From contig WNNJ02002415.1 in the NCBI GenBank assembly GCA_012934845.2, positions 1-64,000 on the forward strand: 64,000 nt of DNA, in the 5' to 3' direction. Source of the stretch: Pomphorhynchus laevis. Its lineage: Eukaryota > Acanthocephala > Palaeacanthocephala > Echinorhynchida > Pomphorhynchidae. Positions within the stretch are counted from its first letter, which is position 1; each line of letters opens with the position of its first letter. This document shows, piece by piece, positions 26,790 through 37,289 of the stretch. Under the pieces are notes generated by a model. That model was not told the DNA's origin. It ran no database searches and saw nothing but the letters and a program-made list of their open reading frames with translations. Position numbers and translations under genes: made by a program.

Positions 26790-27360
26790 AAATCAGCTAA
26801 CTGAGCCTACGTATTTAATTTAATTATAAAATAAACAAAACATAATAATGCTAAATCAAAATTTAATAATTAAATAATAAAATTTATAATTGTTTTTAGA
26901 TTTTCTATAATTTAAATCAAGTTAAAATAAAAAATTGAAATTTAAAATAAACATCATTTTTATGAATTGACTAATAAATAACAGACGTTGTATCATAATA
27001 AGAATTAGAGGTCATCAGGAGGAACTGCTATGCTATCAGGTTTCGGCCCCTATCTCCTCTACCCAACATAGCAGCGGGGCCAAATACATGCTAATGATGT
27101 ATTTCCTCTGAAATAACTATCTAGTATCTTATTCGAATACAAAGTATATTATTTATTATCCATCCATAAAAATTTGCCACTTAAGAGTTTAAATTTATTC
27201 TTTATATTGTTCTTTATATTGTTTGTCGTATTACTTACAATGCAATTATTATTTATAACATCACAAACTATACAATTTTTTCTGTTACATCTAAAAGATC
27301 TAAAATTAAAATAATGAGTACTTATGTATTTTTCAATCTGGTTGAGTACATGTAACTTTT
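26790..27360 (-). mobile_element. PLE-B tail copy with an extra zinc-knuckle coding segment
   Basis: The outer tail end starts at about 26790 (AATCAGCTAACTGAGCC), followed by the hammerhead/pseudoknot stretch (27000-27090) and the C-terminal KFKLLSGKFLWMD codons. Beyond these, on the minus strand, the frame continues upstream into RSFRCNRKNCIVCDVINNNCIV (about 27300-27230). That segment is not in the other PLE-B copies, where thumb-region sequence is found instead. A C-x4-C-x2-C knuckle precedes the GIY-YIG domain in typical Penelope proteins. Confidence 0.7.
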
Positions 27361-27414
27361 AAGTCATAATTTTTAACGTTGCTTTTTCGGTGTCGCCACC
27401 TAGTTTAGTTGACT

Positions 27415-27575
27415 CAGACTAAATTTACAACGGGCCATCCAGCAGCATCTGACAGGAGCTGCCCTGCTTAAGGCGGTTGCAGGCTGGAACAAGATCTATA
27501 AAGATCTACCACCTTCACTCTACGAGCTACGCGAACTAGCTATTTGCCATTACCTGGTCTCTTGAACGTGATCAC
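27415..27575 (+). mobile_element. Probable LINE 3' end fragment
   Basis: A short frame reads RAIQQHLTGAALLKAVAGWNKIYKDLPPSLYELRELAICHYLV. A WN-LP motif followed by a short helix is typical of the extreme C terminus of CR1/Jockey-type LINEs. The fragment is short, so confidence is low. It is GC-richer than its surroundings. Confidence 0.4.
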
Positions 27576-28074
27576 ATGAAACAGTTTACATTTTAAAGTG
27601 TAAACACCTTGGGATGCAAACTTCTCCCTTTTGTAAATTAAATTTTAAGAACAAATAAGACAATGGAGATAATGTACATAGATGCTATCAAAAATACAAT
27701 ATGAATTTAAGTTCTATTAAAAGGACAGTATCCATTGATTGCTCATTCTCTGTCCTGAAAGATAATATATGTGAGTAATATCAGACTTAAGCGAAGACAA
27801 TAACACGTCTAGCTGGGCCGACGATTGGCTAGCGAAACAGGTTGTTTCACTCGCATGCTGATGCAGACCACAGTTGTGTATAACACTCAATAAAACCTAG
27901 TCCGATGCAATGCGACTAGGAGACGAAAAAGAGTCCCAATCTGTTAAGGGAATATTCAGATTTCCCAAAATTAGACACTTGACCACTAAGCTTAATAAGT
28001 TCTATTAAATCATTGCTACTTGCCAATCATAAGCAAACTCACATTTTTAAACTTCAAAACAACTCTTATGGATT

Positions 28075-28265
28075 TAGGAAAGAAGAATCGCTTTCGCGTA
28101 TTGACTCTGAATAAATACAGATATCTTCGTCGGGAATACTGCAAACTTGTGTCAGAATGGCGTGACTAGCAGCTACAAGATGATGATAATCACACCAATG
28201 CTATATCTGAGAGGCAACCTTGGAGGTTAAAACCATGTAGCTCCCAATTAATTAATCGCATTTCA
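28075..28265. repeat. Second copy of the 50.6-51.1 kb repeat, internally different
   Basis: Both outer parts match the repeat at 50640-51080: CTGAATAAATACAGATAT on the left and TAGCTCCCAA...GCATTTCACTAAAA on the right. The centre differs and has no hammerhead core, so this is a shorter or rearranged member of the family. Confidence 0.6.
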
Positions 28266-28516
28266 CTAAAAGCCGATTTAATTAAGATTAATGAAATCCT
28301 TAATTCTTAAGGATTTCTATATTTAAATCATTTGACCGTGAATTTTAAAAGGATTTTGTTATTAACATTTATATATAATTTATATTGCGCAGCTATTAAA
28401 TTTTATCGGCGATTTGCTTAATATTTTTATAACAATCAAAAATTTTAATTTATTTTACCGGATTATAAAAACAATCAATTTCACAGTACCTGTTACATTT
28501 TTGTTTATTTTACTAG

Positions 28517-28599
28517 AACTTGGATGGAGCCAGCCATGTGATGTTTGGAGTGTTGGCTGTATCATATTTGAGTTATACATAGGACACACGTTGTTTCAG
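28517..28599 (+). CDS. LAMMER/CLK kinase exon (subdomain IX)
   Basis: Reads [28 protein letters not shown], matching [30 protein letters not shown]. The invariant Asp of DVWS is present. Acceptor ACTAG, donor GTAAAT. Confidence 0.96.
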
Positions 28600-28798
28600 G
28601 TAAATTAATTACATGAGTGAGTTATAAGCCAAAAATATTTAAAAGAATATTACGGAAGAAATAAAATTCAATATTAATTGTTTAGTTAACTTTCGTTATA
28701 CTTTTCGAACAATAATTTTTATTATTATTTTAATAATAGTCAATCGAAGTCGTTGCAATAATCGTTCAGGGATTGTTTCCGGTGCGACCATCTGCTAT

Positions 28799-29696
28799 TT
28801 AATATTGTGTTCCCATTCTTGTGGATTTCACGTGCATCGATAAACATTTTGCTAGTGTAAGTGATATATGTGTTCGCAAGGCTCTTATGCAATCACTGTA
28901 AGGCAGTATTCTTCGCTCTGCAACTTTTGTGGACATCCAGCGCATTACCTTATCAGCTTCTGGTGCCATTACACCGGTAGCGGAGAAGACCATCGGAAAG
29001 AAAGCGGATTGTTCGATTTCGTTAATTCGTTCAGCGTACTTTACAATTTTCCGTTGTTCGTGGTAGACATTGTATTCTCGGGATGTTCTGTTGGAATATG
29101 AAGGTGTCAGTGGGTTGTATATACAAATGTATATATTTTTGGACATTTGTATATACATATGTCCAAAAAGGACCTCACCATTGTTTCGCCTAGTAAACCC
29201 AGGCGAACAATATCTGATCTTGCCTGAATGTTAGTACATGTCGTTGATCTCTCAAATAAGTGGTTTCGAAGTACAGGTTGTAATATCGGGTCTGTAGAAA
29301 CAGCACAACACACTTTGGCAATATCGTGGCTAAAATATCTCGAACAATGTTGTGCATGATAATTGTGACACCTCCGTTTTGACATGACATAGCATGATTA
29401 ACTGTAGATCGTGATATGCATGCACATCTTTGTGTTGCATATCTTAGTGGAAGATTGTATAAAGCACACAGCGTCTTGAAATTCTTAGGTGGCCAGTTGT
29501 GCATGTTTGTCAAATGTCGGTTGACTGTTACACTAGGATAGCGTCCCACATTGTGAAATATGCCTTGCTTCTTCTCGGCGTCCAAACTTGTCCGTACCCT
29601 CTCATACTTTAGGCGATATATGAAATTTCTTCCCTGTTTTATTTTACCAGCAGTACATTTCTGAACATTGTTTAAACATGTTCCCGTCATTCCCAC
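28799..29696 (-). mobile_element. LINE C-terminal fragment with restriction-like endonuclease
   Basis: On the minus strand: CACISR...HAMSCQNGG zinc knuckle, IIMHNIVRDILA, RSDIVRLG...RSFLDICIY (endonuclease core), then EYNVYHEQRKIVKYAERINEIEQSAFFPMVF and SATGVM. The architecture matches 7160-10181 and 60910-62246. Several frames are needed to cover it, so it is an inactive 3' fragment. A small inverted repeat (ATATACAAATGT/ACATTTGTATAT) lies at about 29117-29154 within it. Confidence 0.75.
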
Positions 29697-29699
29697 AAT

Positions 29700-30540
29700 T
29701 AGTGGCGTACATATCCGTACCGAACGCTGCTACTCCATATCAGCTTCTTCTGTGGGATTTGTTATCATATCTCTCTATACATTCTTTTTCAACGTTGTTT
29801 TGGCCAAGTAAATTTTTTTTAGTACAAATAATAAAATTTTGTTTTTAGAACATGCCAACTATCTTATAATTTTCATTACTGAACAAGAAAATTGATGCGA
29901 GGGATTTATGACAAATTCAGCTAAATGATATGGTGCAGTTACATATAAATCTCACGATTAAAATTAATCTTTTCTGTATTGAATAAATACTAATAATAAA
30001 TATAAAAATATAATTATTTATGTAAATAAATAATAAATAAAATAGTTTCAAAAATAGAAAAGTATCAAGAGTCAATCAGTTTTTCACAGTAGTCTGCAGC
30101 TATATACGAATCGCGCTAGCATGTGAGTAGCCTATACATCGTATATTGTTTATTATTCAATTCACAAAAATTGAATTTTATTTTAAATGTAAATTTTAAA
30201 TTTTAACTTGATATAAATATAAATATAATTATTTATTATTTACCCATACATGATATTTTATTTTTGGATAGAACAAGTAACTCTAAACGAATGATTAGTA
30301 ACTCTAATCTCCGTAACTCTAAACCAATTTGAGTTTAATAGATTTTTTCTGTGACGTTTAGAAATTATCGTATTTAAGTTACAATTTTGATATTGACTTA
30401 ACAAAAAAATATTGTAATTTGAAAATTGGATTTAAGTTTAATTGCGCTATAAGGAAGATGTAGCATTAAATAAATTAAATAGTTATTAGTTGACTTTGCA
30501 AGCCAATAGATAAAATGTAATTAATTAAATTAATATTTTA
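29700..30540. other. Kinase intron, AT-rich, nothing recognised
   Basis: No coding region or element was identified. The intron ends in the TTTTAG acceptor at 30541. Confidence 0.5.
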
Positions 30541-30541
30541 G

Positions 30542-30712
30542 ACTCATGATAACAAGGAACATTTAGCAATGATGGAACGCATTTTAGGACCTATTCCTTA
30601 TAGAATGTCCAAGCGATCTCGAAAAACGAAGTACTTTTACCACGGTCGGTTGGATTGGGATGAACGTAGTTCCGCTGCACGATATGTACGTGAGAATTGC
30701 AAACCACTTCGT
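30542..30712 (+). CDS. LAMMER/CLK kinase exon with the LAMMER signature
   Basis: Reads [68 protein letters not shown] is the family signature that gives LAMMER kinases their name. [14 protein letters not shown] also matches CLK. Acceptor TTTTAG, donor GTAAGT; it ends on a full codon. Confidence 0.98.
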
Positions 30713-31094
30713 GTAAGTGTATATATCTCTTTTGAATTATTTTAAGAAAATTTAATATTTCTAAATCAAAATAAAAATTAAATTCTTAAATAATGTTTAT
30801 TCTGAGTTGTTTGTTTATTCAGTTATTTTGTAACCTAATCAGAACATTTGAGCATTATATAATCAATTCAGCTAACCGAGTTTATTAAATACGTAGGTAT
30901 TTAATATAATTAAAAAATTAAAAGAATATTTGAGTGATAACGTTAATAGCAATCAGTGAGGAAGTAGTATGCTGGTTCACTATAGCCTGCTTATTTAGAT
31001 GCAGCAGAAAGTGCCTATTAAGGCTCTAGAAAAGTAAGTACAATGACGGTAACTCTGCATTGGAGCCTTTGTTGGCGGAATATTGCAGGAATGA

Positions 31095-31985
31095 TAATTA
31101 AATCAGCTAACTGAGTCTACGTATTTAATATAATTATAAAATAAACAAAACATAATAATGCTAAATCAAAATTTAATAATTAAATAATAAAATTGATAAT
31201 TGTTTTTAGATTTTCTATAATTTAAATCAAGTTAAAAAAATAAAATTTAAAATAAACGTCATTTTTATGAATTGACTAATAAATTACAGACGTTGTATCA
31301 GAATAAGAATTTGAGGTCATCAGAACGAACTGCTATGCTATCAGTTTTCAGGTTCCTAACTCCTCTACCCAACATAGCAGCGGGGCCAAATACACGCTAA
31401 TGACGCATTTCCATTGATAAAACTATCTAGTATCTTATTCTAATACAAAGTATATTATTTATTATTCATTCATAAAAATTTGCCACTTAAGAGTTTAAAT
31501 TTATTCTTTATATTATTGTTTTGATTTATATATTTTACTATTTTCTGCTTGATGTTATTTTTATAGTAACCTAGTTTAAAATATGTATCTATTAAATTAT
31601 TTAAATGATTGTGAAGATAAGTTTATTAGGTTTTTTAAATTAACTAATAAATGTTAATTTAACTAATCAAGGTTAATTATGGTTAATTAACCATAACTAA
31701 CCATAAACTTTGAAAATAAATTTATTAGTTTTTTTAAATTAACAAATAAAGGTTAATAAAAAAAATTTGTTAATTTTTTATTTACATATAAATCAAATCA
31801 GCTAACTGAGTCTACGTTTTTAATATAACTAAAAAATATACAAAACATAATAATGCTAAATCAAAATTTAATAATTAAATAATTAAATAAATAATCGTTA
31901 TAAGATTTTTTATTATTTATATCAAGTTAAAAAAATGAAATTTAAAATAAACGTCATTTTTATGAATTGACTAAAAAATAATATA
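31095..31985 (-). mobile_element. Two PLE-B tails in series
   Basis: First tail about 31095-31615, from the outer end TCAGCTAACTGAGTCTACG through the pseudoknot stretch to the last about 45 codons. A second, shorter tail end lies at about 31795-31985. The first has a degenerate hammerhead stretch: the element-sense GGGGCC block reads GGAACC. Confidence 0.75.
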
Positions 31986-32194
31986 CAATGTTTCAAGATT
32001 TTGAAATTTCAAAATTTAAATTTTCTTGAAGAAAATTTATAAGTGTTCTAGCTAATTACAACCCTGAAAATGACGTGCCGTAGTGTTGTCGAAATATTGG
32101 ATTTTTCTAATCAAATAAATATTCATGTTTCCTAGCCTTTTTAAATTAATTTTGATTGCTGAATCAAAATTTAATAATCAAATAATTAGCAATT

Positions 32195-32455
32195 GTAAAT
32201 AATTGTAACTGCTATGCTATCATGTTTCGGCCCCTATTCCTGGACCCAACATAGCAGCGGCAAAGTTATATGCTGCAATATCGCAGAAGCATCATAATAA
32301 GAATTAGATAACATAAGATGGAACTGATGTGCTATTAGGTTTCGACCACTATTATTCGACCCGACATAGCAGCTGGCCAAATGCATGCTTATGACTTATT
32401 TCCTCTGGTGAAATTTAATTATCTTGTATATTATTCTAATACAAAGAATAATTAT
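32195..32455 (-). mobile_element. Decayed PLE-B tail cores (two copies)
   Basis: Two partial copies of the hammerhead/pseudoknot stretch: about 32210-32275 (CTATGCTATCATGTTTCGGC) and about 32310-32385 (GTGCTATTAGGTTTCGACC). The ACAAAG...TATTCTAATAC block follows. The second has GGCCA facing TGGTC where most copies have GGCCCC facing GGGGCC. Confidence 0.6.
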
Positions 32456-32947
32456 ATTATTCTAGTACATTATCTTATCCTAATGCCCGATCAATACGGT
32501 TAGACACGAATTGTTAACATGTTCACAACTTTGTTTAAATTATTTTACCACTAAACGTTATGCCCGTTTTATCAGATATTTGATATTTGTTAGAATCAAA
32601 AATCAATCGCTTCGCATAAAATTAAAAGGTTCCAGTGTAATTATCATGCACAAAACATTAAATAACACGATCCATAACTTATGAACGTCTTTGAGCTACA
32701 ATAACTTACTGATAGTCATCATTAATTAAAAATATTGATATTGTACTAAATTTAGTCAGAATATTTGACCATTTTAATTGAAAATTCTAACATTTTATAC
32801 AAAGTCAATTCATCAGTACATTTGTTTAAGTAAATAATATAATATTAATTTGCCAATTTATATATTACTTCGCTATAAATTATTACTTTGCTATAAATTA
32901 TAAGTTACAAGTTAAATATTACTTCGCTATAAATTATAGCGAAGTAA

Positions 32948-33470
32948 TATTTTAGAACAGACAAAAGGAATAAATTTTCAAAATATAAATACAAACGATT
33001 TTAGTACGCTTTATACAAATCTAGGTTTAGTAGATATTAAAGAAGCATTAGTAAAATTAATTAACCTTATATTCGGAAAAAGATATACATATATATGTTA
33101 TAATAACTATAATGCCTATCTAACAAAAAACTCTGGTAATTACTGAACTAGTCATTAGTTTTAATTTATGAAACGCCAAGATATGAATCGGAATTTTGCT
33201 GATTAAGACTCAGCATCATTATAAATTACAAATTAATTTAATGATTTAACAATAATTAAAAATTTATTTAAAAATTTTAACTTTGTGTAAAATTCATGTT
33301 ATTCCTCTATAAGACTCTATTCATTTGAAGGAATCAGTACAATATTCTTTGAGATAAACATGTTTACTATATTTTGGCAATTACTACCGTTAAAAATATA
33401 ATTGAAATTTTCTGAAGATGATAACAGATAAATATGCGAACAATAGAAATATGCTAACCGAGATGCTACC
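32948..33470 (+). mobile_element. PLE-B RT fragment carrying the shared 380-bp insertion
   Basis: 32948-33130 encodes EQTKGINFQNINTNDFSTLY through the IKEALVKLINLIFGK region. At 33131 it switches to the inverted copy of the 24860-25240 unit. The junction matches the one near 25240 on the other strand. Confidence 0.7.
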
Positions 33471-33639
33471 TATATTTGAAATTAATTGTAATTTTCAAGC
33501 TAGCCATTAATATTTTGTTTCCTAATATAAAATAGATTATTATGCTCAGCAGGGATTATTATGATCAGTAAGATTATCGAGATACTGAACGATTATCGAG
33601 TTTCTGCACAATTATCGTAAAATATAAAATATATTTATA

Positions 33640-34885
33640 TATAATATATTTTTCAAAATATAAATACATACGATTTTAGTACGCTTTATACAAATCTAGA
33701 TTTAGTAGATATTGAAGAAGCGTTAGAAAAATTAATTAACCTTATATTCGGAAAAAGATATACATATATATGTTATAATAATTATAACGCCTATCTAACA
33801 AAAATTAAACCATCAAATAAATATAAATATATGGATAAAATTGAATTAATAGAATCCTTAAATATTTTGATAAATCAAAATTTATTTGAAAGTAGGGACA
33901 TCTATATTTAGACAAGTAAAAGGTGTTCCAATGGGTGGTAACAGTAGCCCAATTATAGCTGACTTGTTTTTAAGCTTTATAGAATATGAATTTGTTCATA
34001 ACTGTGTAAAAACTAAATCTAAACAATATAAATATATGAAATATATGTTTCGATACATTGATGATATATGTGTATTTAATTCTAATAATTTTTATTCAAT
34101 TAGTGAACAAATTTATCCAGAAAGCCTTATTCTTAACAAAATCAATATTAATGATAAAGAAGGTGTATATCTAGATATGAACATTAAATTAACATTAACT
34201 AAAACTACTATTAATTTATATCGTAAAGATGGCATATTTAAATTTACAATAAACATATTTTTGCATGAACATTTATGCATACCTTATAATATAAAATATA
34301 ATACATTAAATAATGAAATTTTAAGAATTGCAACAATATGTAATGATATTGGATTTCTTCAAAATCATTTAAATAATTTAATAGATACATATTTTAAACT
34401 AGGTTACTATAAAAATAACATCAAGCAGAAAATAGTAAAATATATAAATCAACACAATAATATAAAGAATAAATTTAAACTCTTAAGTGGCAAATTTTTA
34501 TGGATGGATAATAAATAATATACTTTGCATTAGAATAAGATACTAGATAGTTATTTCAGAGGAAATACATCATTCGCATGTATTTGGCCCCGCTGCTATG
34601 TTGGGTAGAAGAGTTAGGGGCCAAAACCCGATAGCATAGCAGTTCATCCTGATGACCTCTAATTCTTATTCTGATACAACGTCTGTTATTTATTAGTCAA
34701 TTCATAAAAATGACGTTTATTTTAAATTTCAATTTTTTATTTTAACTTGATTTAAATTATAGAAAATCTAAAAACAATTATTAATTTTAATATTTAATTA
34801 TTAAATTTTGTTTTAGCATTATTATTTGTTTAGTTTATAATTAAATTAAATACGTGGACTCAGTTAGCTGATTTAATTTGCTGTA
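33640..34885 (+). mobile_element. PLE-B 3' half with complete tail
   Basis: The RT palm and thumb are largely open (33886-34518): RQVKGVPMGGNSSPIIADLF (motif B), MFRYIDDICVFN (motif C, YIDD), YLDMNIKLTL, and the C-terminal KFLWMD end. The full 3' tail follows, including the hammerhead/pseudoknot stretch (about 34583-34665), and ends in the conserved outer terminus near 34880. No GIY-YIG domain follows the RT. It lies in the last kinase intron, in the same direction as the gene. Confidence 0.85.
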
Positions 34886-34982
34886 CTTTATCTAAGGTAT
34901 TACATCAGTTAGTACATTTGGAAACTTTAAATTTCCCGTAATTATTTGAAAATAATTATTTATCTATCGGTTTTAATCGCAG

Positions 34983-35486
34983 AGATACATGTTGAGCGAT
35001 TCAGACGATCATCGCGATCTGTTCGATGTAATGCACAAAATGTTAGAATTTGATCCTAAACGAAGAATTGTGTTAGAGGAGGCACTAAATCATCCGTACA
35101 TGAAGAGATTACCAAAAGATTACCGTTTGGAATGTAGCCAAGAATATCAAGGTTTATCAATTATATCTTTAAGTTGGGTTATTATTCATATGTTTTCTAT
35201 TCAAGAATCTGCAATCAAAGATCGAATGAATAATAGTGACAATGATGACGATCGTACACCGGCGGAACCTGAACTCTTTTTGTCACAGCCGCCACTTTCG
35301 GTGAATGATTTGCGTTATGCCTCCTTAAATCGACGATTGACTACTGACAGACGTGCCTCTGATTTTCCATCGGATAAAAATTTCCAGGATCAACTGACAC
35401 CTGATTGTTTAGCTGATATATGCTGCGATGATAATAGTCTAATCTATACTAAAGCAGCACCTAGACCTGCATTAGCTCATCGCTAA
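34983..35486 (+). CDS. LAMMER/CLK kinase terminal exon
   Basis: Reads RYMLSDSDDHRDLFDVMHKMLEFDPKRRI then EEALNHPYMKRLPKDY, the end of the kinase domain (subdomain XI). An acidic and polar tail of about 110 residues follows, ending LAHR before the TAA at 35484-35486. Codons for GLSIISLSWVIIHMFSIQ (35151-35204) are hydrophobic and out of character. They are bounded by CAAG/GTTTAT and TATTCAAG/AAT, so a 54-base in-frame intron may be removed here. No polyadenylation site was pinned down, though AATAAA occurs at about 35790. Confidence 0.9.
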   Translation, partial: RYMLSDSDDHRDLFDVMHKMLEFDPKRRIVLEEALNHPYMKRLPKDYRLECSQEYQGLSIISLSWVIIHMFSIQESAIKDRMNNSDNDDDRTPAEPELFLSQPPLSVNDLRYASLNRRLTTDRRASDFPSDKNFQDQLTPDCLADICCDDNSLIYTKAAPRPALAHR

Positions 35487-35489
35487 TGA

Positions 35490-36005
35490 CTTGTGTAAAG
35501 TTGTGTTTTACTTTTTTCTTCTATACATGCGAAATTAGTGTTATAAAAATGAAAGCAAATGTTGCGTTATCTCAGCTACTGGTGACTGATTCATCTATAC
35601 TGTCTATAATTTTGAAAAAATATTTTTGATTTGAACTGCTGCCTGTTAAAATATCAAAGAATATATAAATTAAAGTTTGAATTTTTATCTGTCTTGTACA
35701 CATGTTTGCATGCATCTTAATATACAGCTCGATACTAGTTAACTCTCTATCTTAGTTTTCGTCGATTCTGTGTAAGTATTGCTGTCGTTTAGCAATAAAC
35801 TTTATATCCATTGAAACAATAATTCTTGCTTGTATAGCATACATATTCCGTTTTCGGAACCAAAATATTCATTTTATCATTTAAATGATGTACTTCGGAT
35901 ACCACCGTTTAGATTATAATACGAGAAAAATTAATAACAGAATCTAACCACGTGCTAAAATATTAAAAAAATTAATTTTGTTTTTTATAAAAAATTATTA
36001 ATACA
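35490..36005. other. Probable 3' UTR and downstream flank of the kinase gene
   Basis: Non-coding. AGCAATAAAC at about 35790 is a possible polyadenylation signal. Nothing else was recognised before the 370-bp tandem array. Confidence 0.45.
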
Positions 36006-36009
36006 ATAA

Positions 36010-37119
36010 ATCATCATTTGGTCGGCTTCATAAATTATCCTCGTGTGAATTCTATAATCCTAGATGCAGCACTGTACACTACAATCAGCGTAGGTGGACC
36101 TCATCAGCAGTGAGCCTACGCCTACCTTTCGTGTTTCGGTCCTTTAATGATCTGCTGAAATTTTCCTCTGCTGCCTTTCTGTAAAAACAAACGATACAGT
36201 TTGTAAGGAAAACATTTCCACTTGTGCAAACTGTACGTTGTTTCCGTCTTTTGTAACAAAATGACGGAGATAGCACTACAGTTGCCGGAAACAACCGACA
36301 ATCTGTCTTTTGAATTTTCTTGACAGGAAACCGGAATCTGCCAGGTAAATAGAATGAATAATTGCATACACGAGCGAGTATCATCATTTGGTCGGCTTCA
36401 TAAATTATCCTCGTGTGAAGTCTTTAATCCTAGATGCAGCACTGTACACTACAATCAGCGTAGGTGGACCTCATCAGCAGTGAGCCTACGCCTACCTTTC
36501 GTGTTTCGGTCCTTTAATGATCTGCTGAAATTTTCCTCTGCTGCCTTTCTGTAAAAACAAACGATACAGTTTGTAAGGAAAACATTTCCACTTGTGCAAA
36601 CTGTACGTTGTTTCCGTCTTTTGTAACAAAAAGACGGAGATAGCACTACAGTTGCCGGAAACAACCGACAATCTGTCTTTTGAATTTTCTTGACAGGAAA
36701 CCGGAATCTGCCAGGTTAATAGAATGAATAATTGCATACACGAGCGAGTATCATCATTTGGTCGGCTTCATAAATTATCCTTGTGTGAAGTCTTTAATCC
36801 TAGATGCAGCACTGTACACTACAATCAGCGTAGGTGGACCTCATCAGCAGTGAGCCTACGCCTACCTTTCGTGTTTCGGTCCTTTAATGATCTGCTGAAA
36901 TTTTCCTCTGCTGCCTTTCTGTAAAAACAAACGATACAGTTTGTAAGGAAAACATTTCCACTTGTGCAAACTGTACGTTGTTTCCGTCTTTTGTAACAAA
37001 ATGACGGAGATAGCACTACAGTTGCCGGAAACAACCGACAATCTGTCTTTTGAATTTTCTTGACAGGAAACCGGAATCTGCCAGGTAAATAGAATGAATA
37101 ATTGCATACACGAGCGAGT
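36010..37119 (-). mobile_element. Tandem array of three 370-bp units (retrozyme-like) with hammerhead-like motifs
   Basis: Three head-to-tail units (36010-36379, 36380-36749, 36750-37119), each exactly 370 bp and differing at only a few bases. Each has the same permuted hammerhead motif on the minus strand at 36070-36142, 36440-36512 and 36810-36882. The short open frames in the array repeat with the unit and have no recognisable domain. Retrozymes are non-autonomous retroelements found as short tandem arrays of hammerhead-bearing units that give circular RNAs. This array fits them in size, repeat number and ribozyme content. It is not recognisably related in sequence to the array at 54.4 kb. 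Confidence 0.75.
36440..36512 (-). ncRNA. Permuted hammerhead-like RNA in the 370-bp unit (middle copy shown)
   Basis: Minus strand, 36512 to 36440: GGACC (stem II), GAA, ACAC (proximal III), internal loop, GCGTAGG (distal III), CT, CACTG (stem I), CTGATGA, GGTCC (stem II), A, CCTACGC (distal III), internal loop, GTGT (proximal III), A (cleavage base, complement of 36445), CAGTG (stem I). Every stem is perfectly complementary and the hammerhead core is complete. The same holds for the copies at 36070-36142 and 36810-36882. Predicted cleavage would lie between the complements of 36445 and 36444. Confidence 0.75.
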
Positions 37120-37139
37120 AATGCAATTATTCATTCTAT
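37088..37139. repeat. Perfect inverted repeat at the end of the 370-bp array
   Basis: ATAGAATGAATAATTGCAT (37088-37106) faces its exact complement at 37121-37139 across a 14-base spacer. The left arm belongs to the third unit; the right arm is extra. It marks a foldback junction where the array ends. Confidence 0.85.
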
Positions 37140-37140
37140 T

Positions 37141-37215
37141 TGTAATTTTCCGAAGATGCTAAGAGAGGTTAGCGAAATATCAAATAAAATTTACCTTCAT
37201 TATTTGATCCAGCTC
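37141..37215 (+). ncRNA. PLE-type small hammerhead remnant and GATCCAGCTCC end
   Basis: AATTTTC-CGAAGA (one core base changed), then GCTAA-GAGAGG-TTAGC, GAA, the palindrome ATAT and C. It continues to TTTGATCCAGCTCC, as at 24860, 40680 and 53670. It is the common end of another PLE-related repeat family, here joined to the 370-bp array. Confidence 0.5.
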
Positions 37216-37289
37216 CAACAATTTTTTATGAATAAATTTATTTATACAACGAAGAAACAAGTAACACTAACAATTAAAACAGAAAAAAT

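Noticed and set aside
36085-37134. Repeated small open frames in the 370-bp array as a protein family
   Set aside because: They repeat with the unit, overlap on both strands and have no recognisable domain. The RNA motif explains conservation better.
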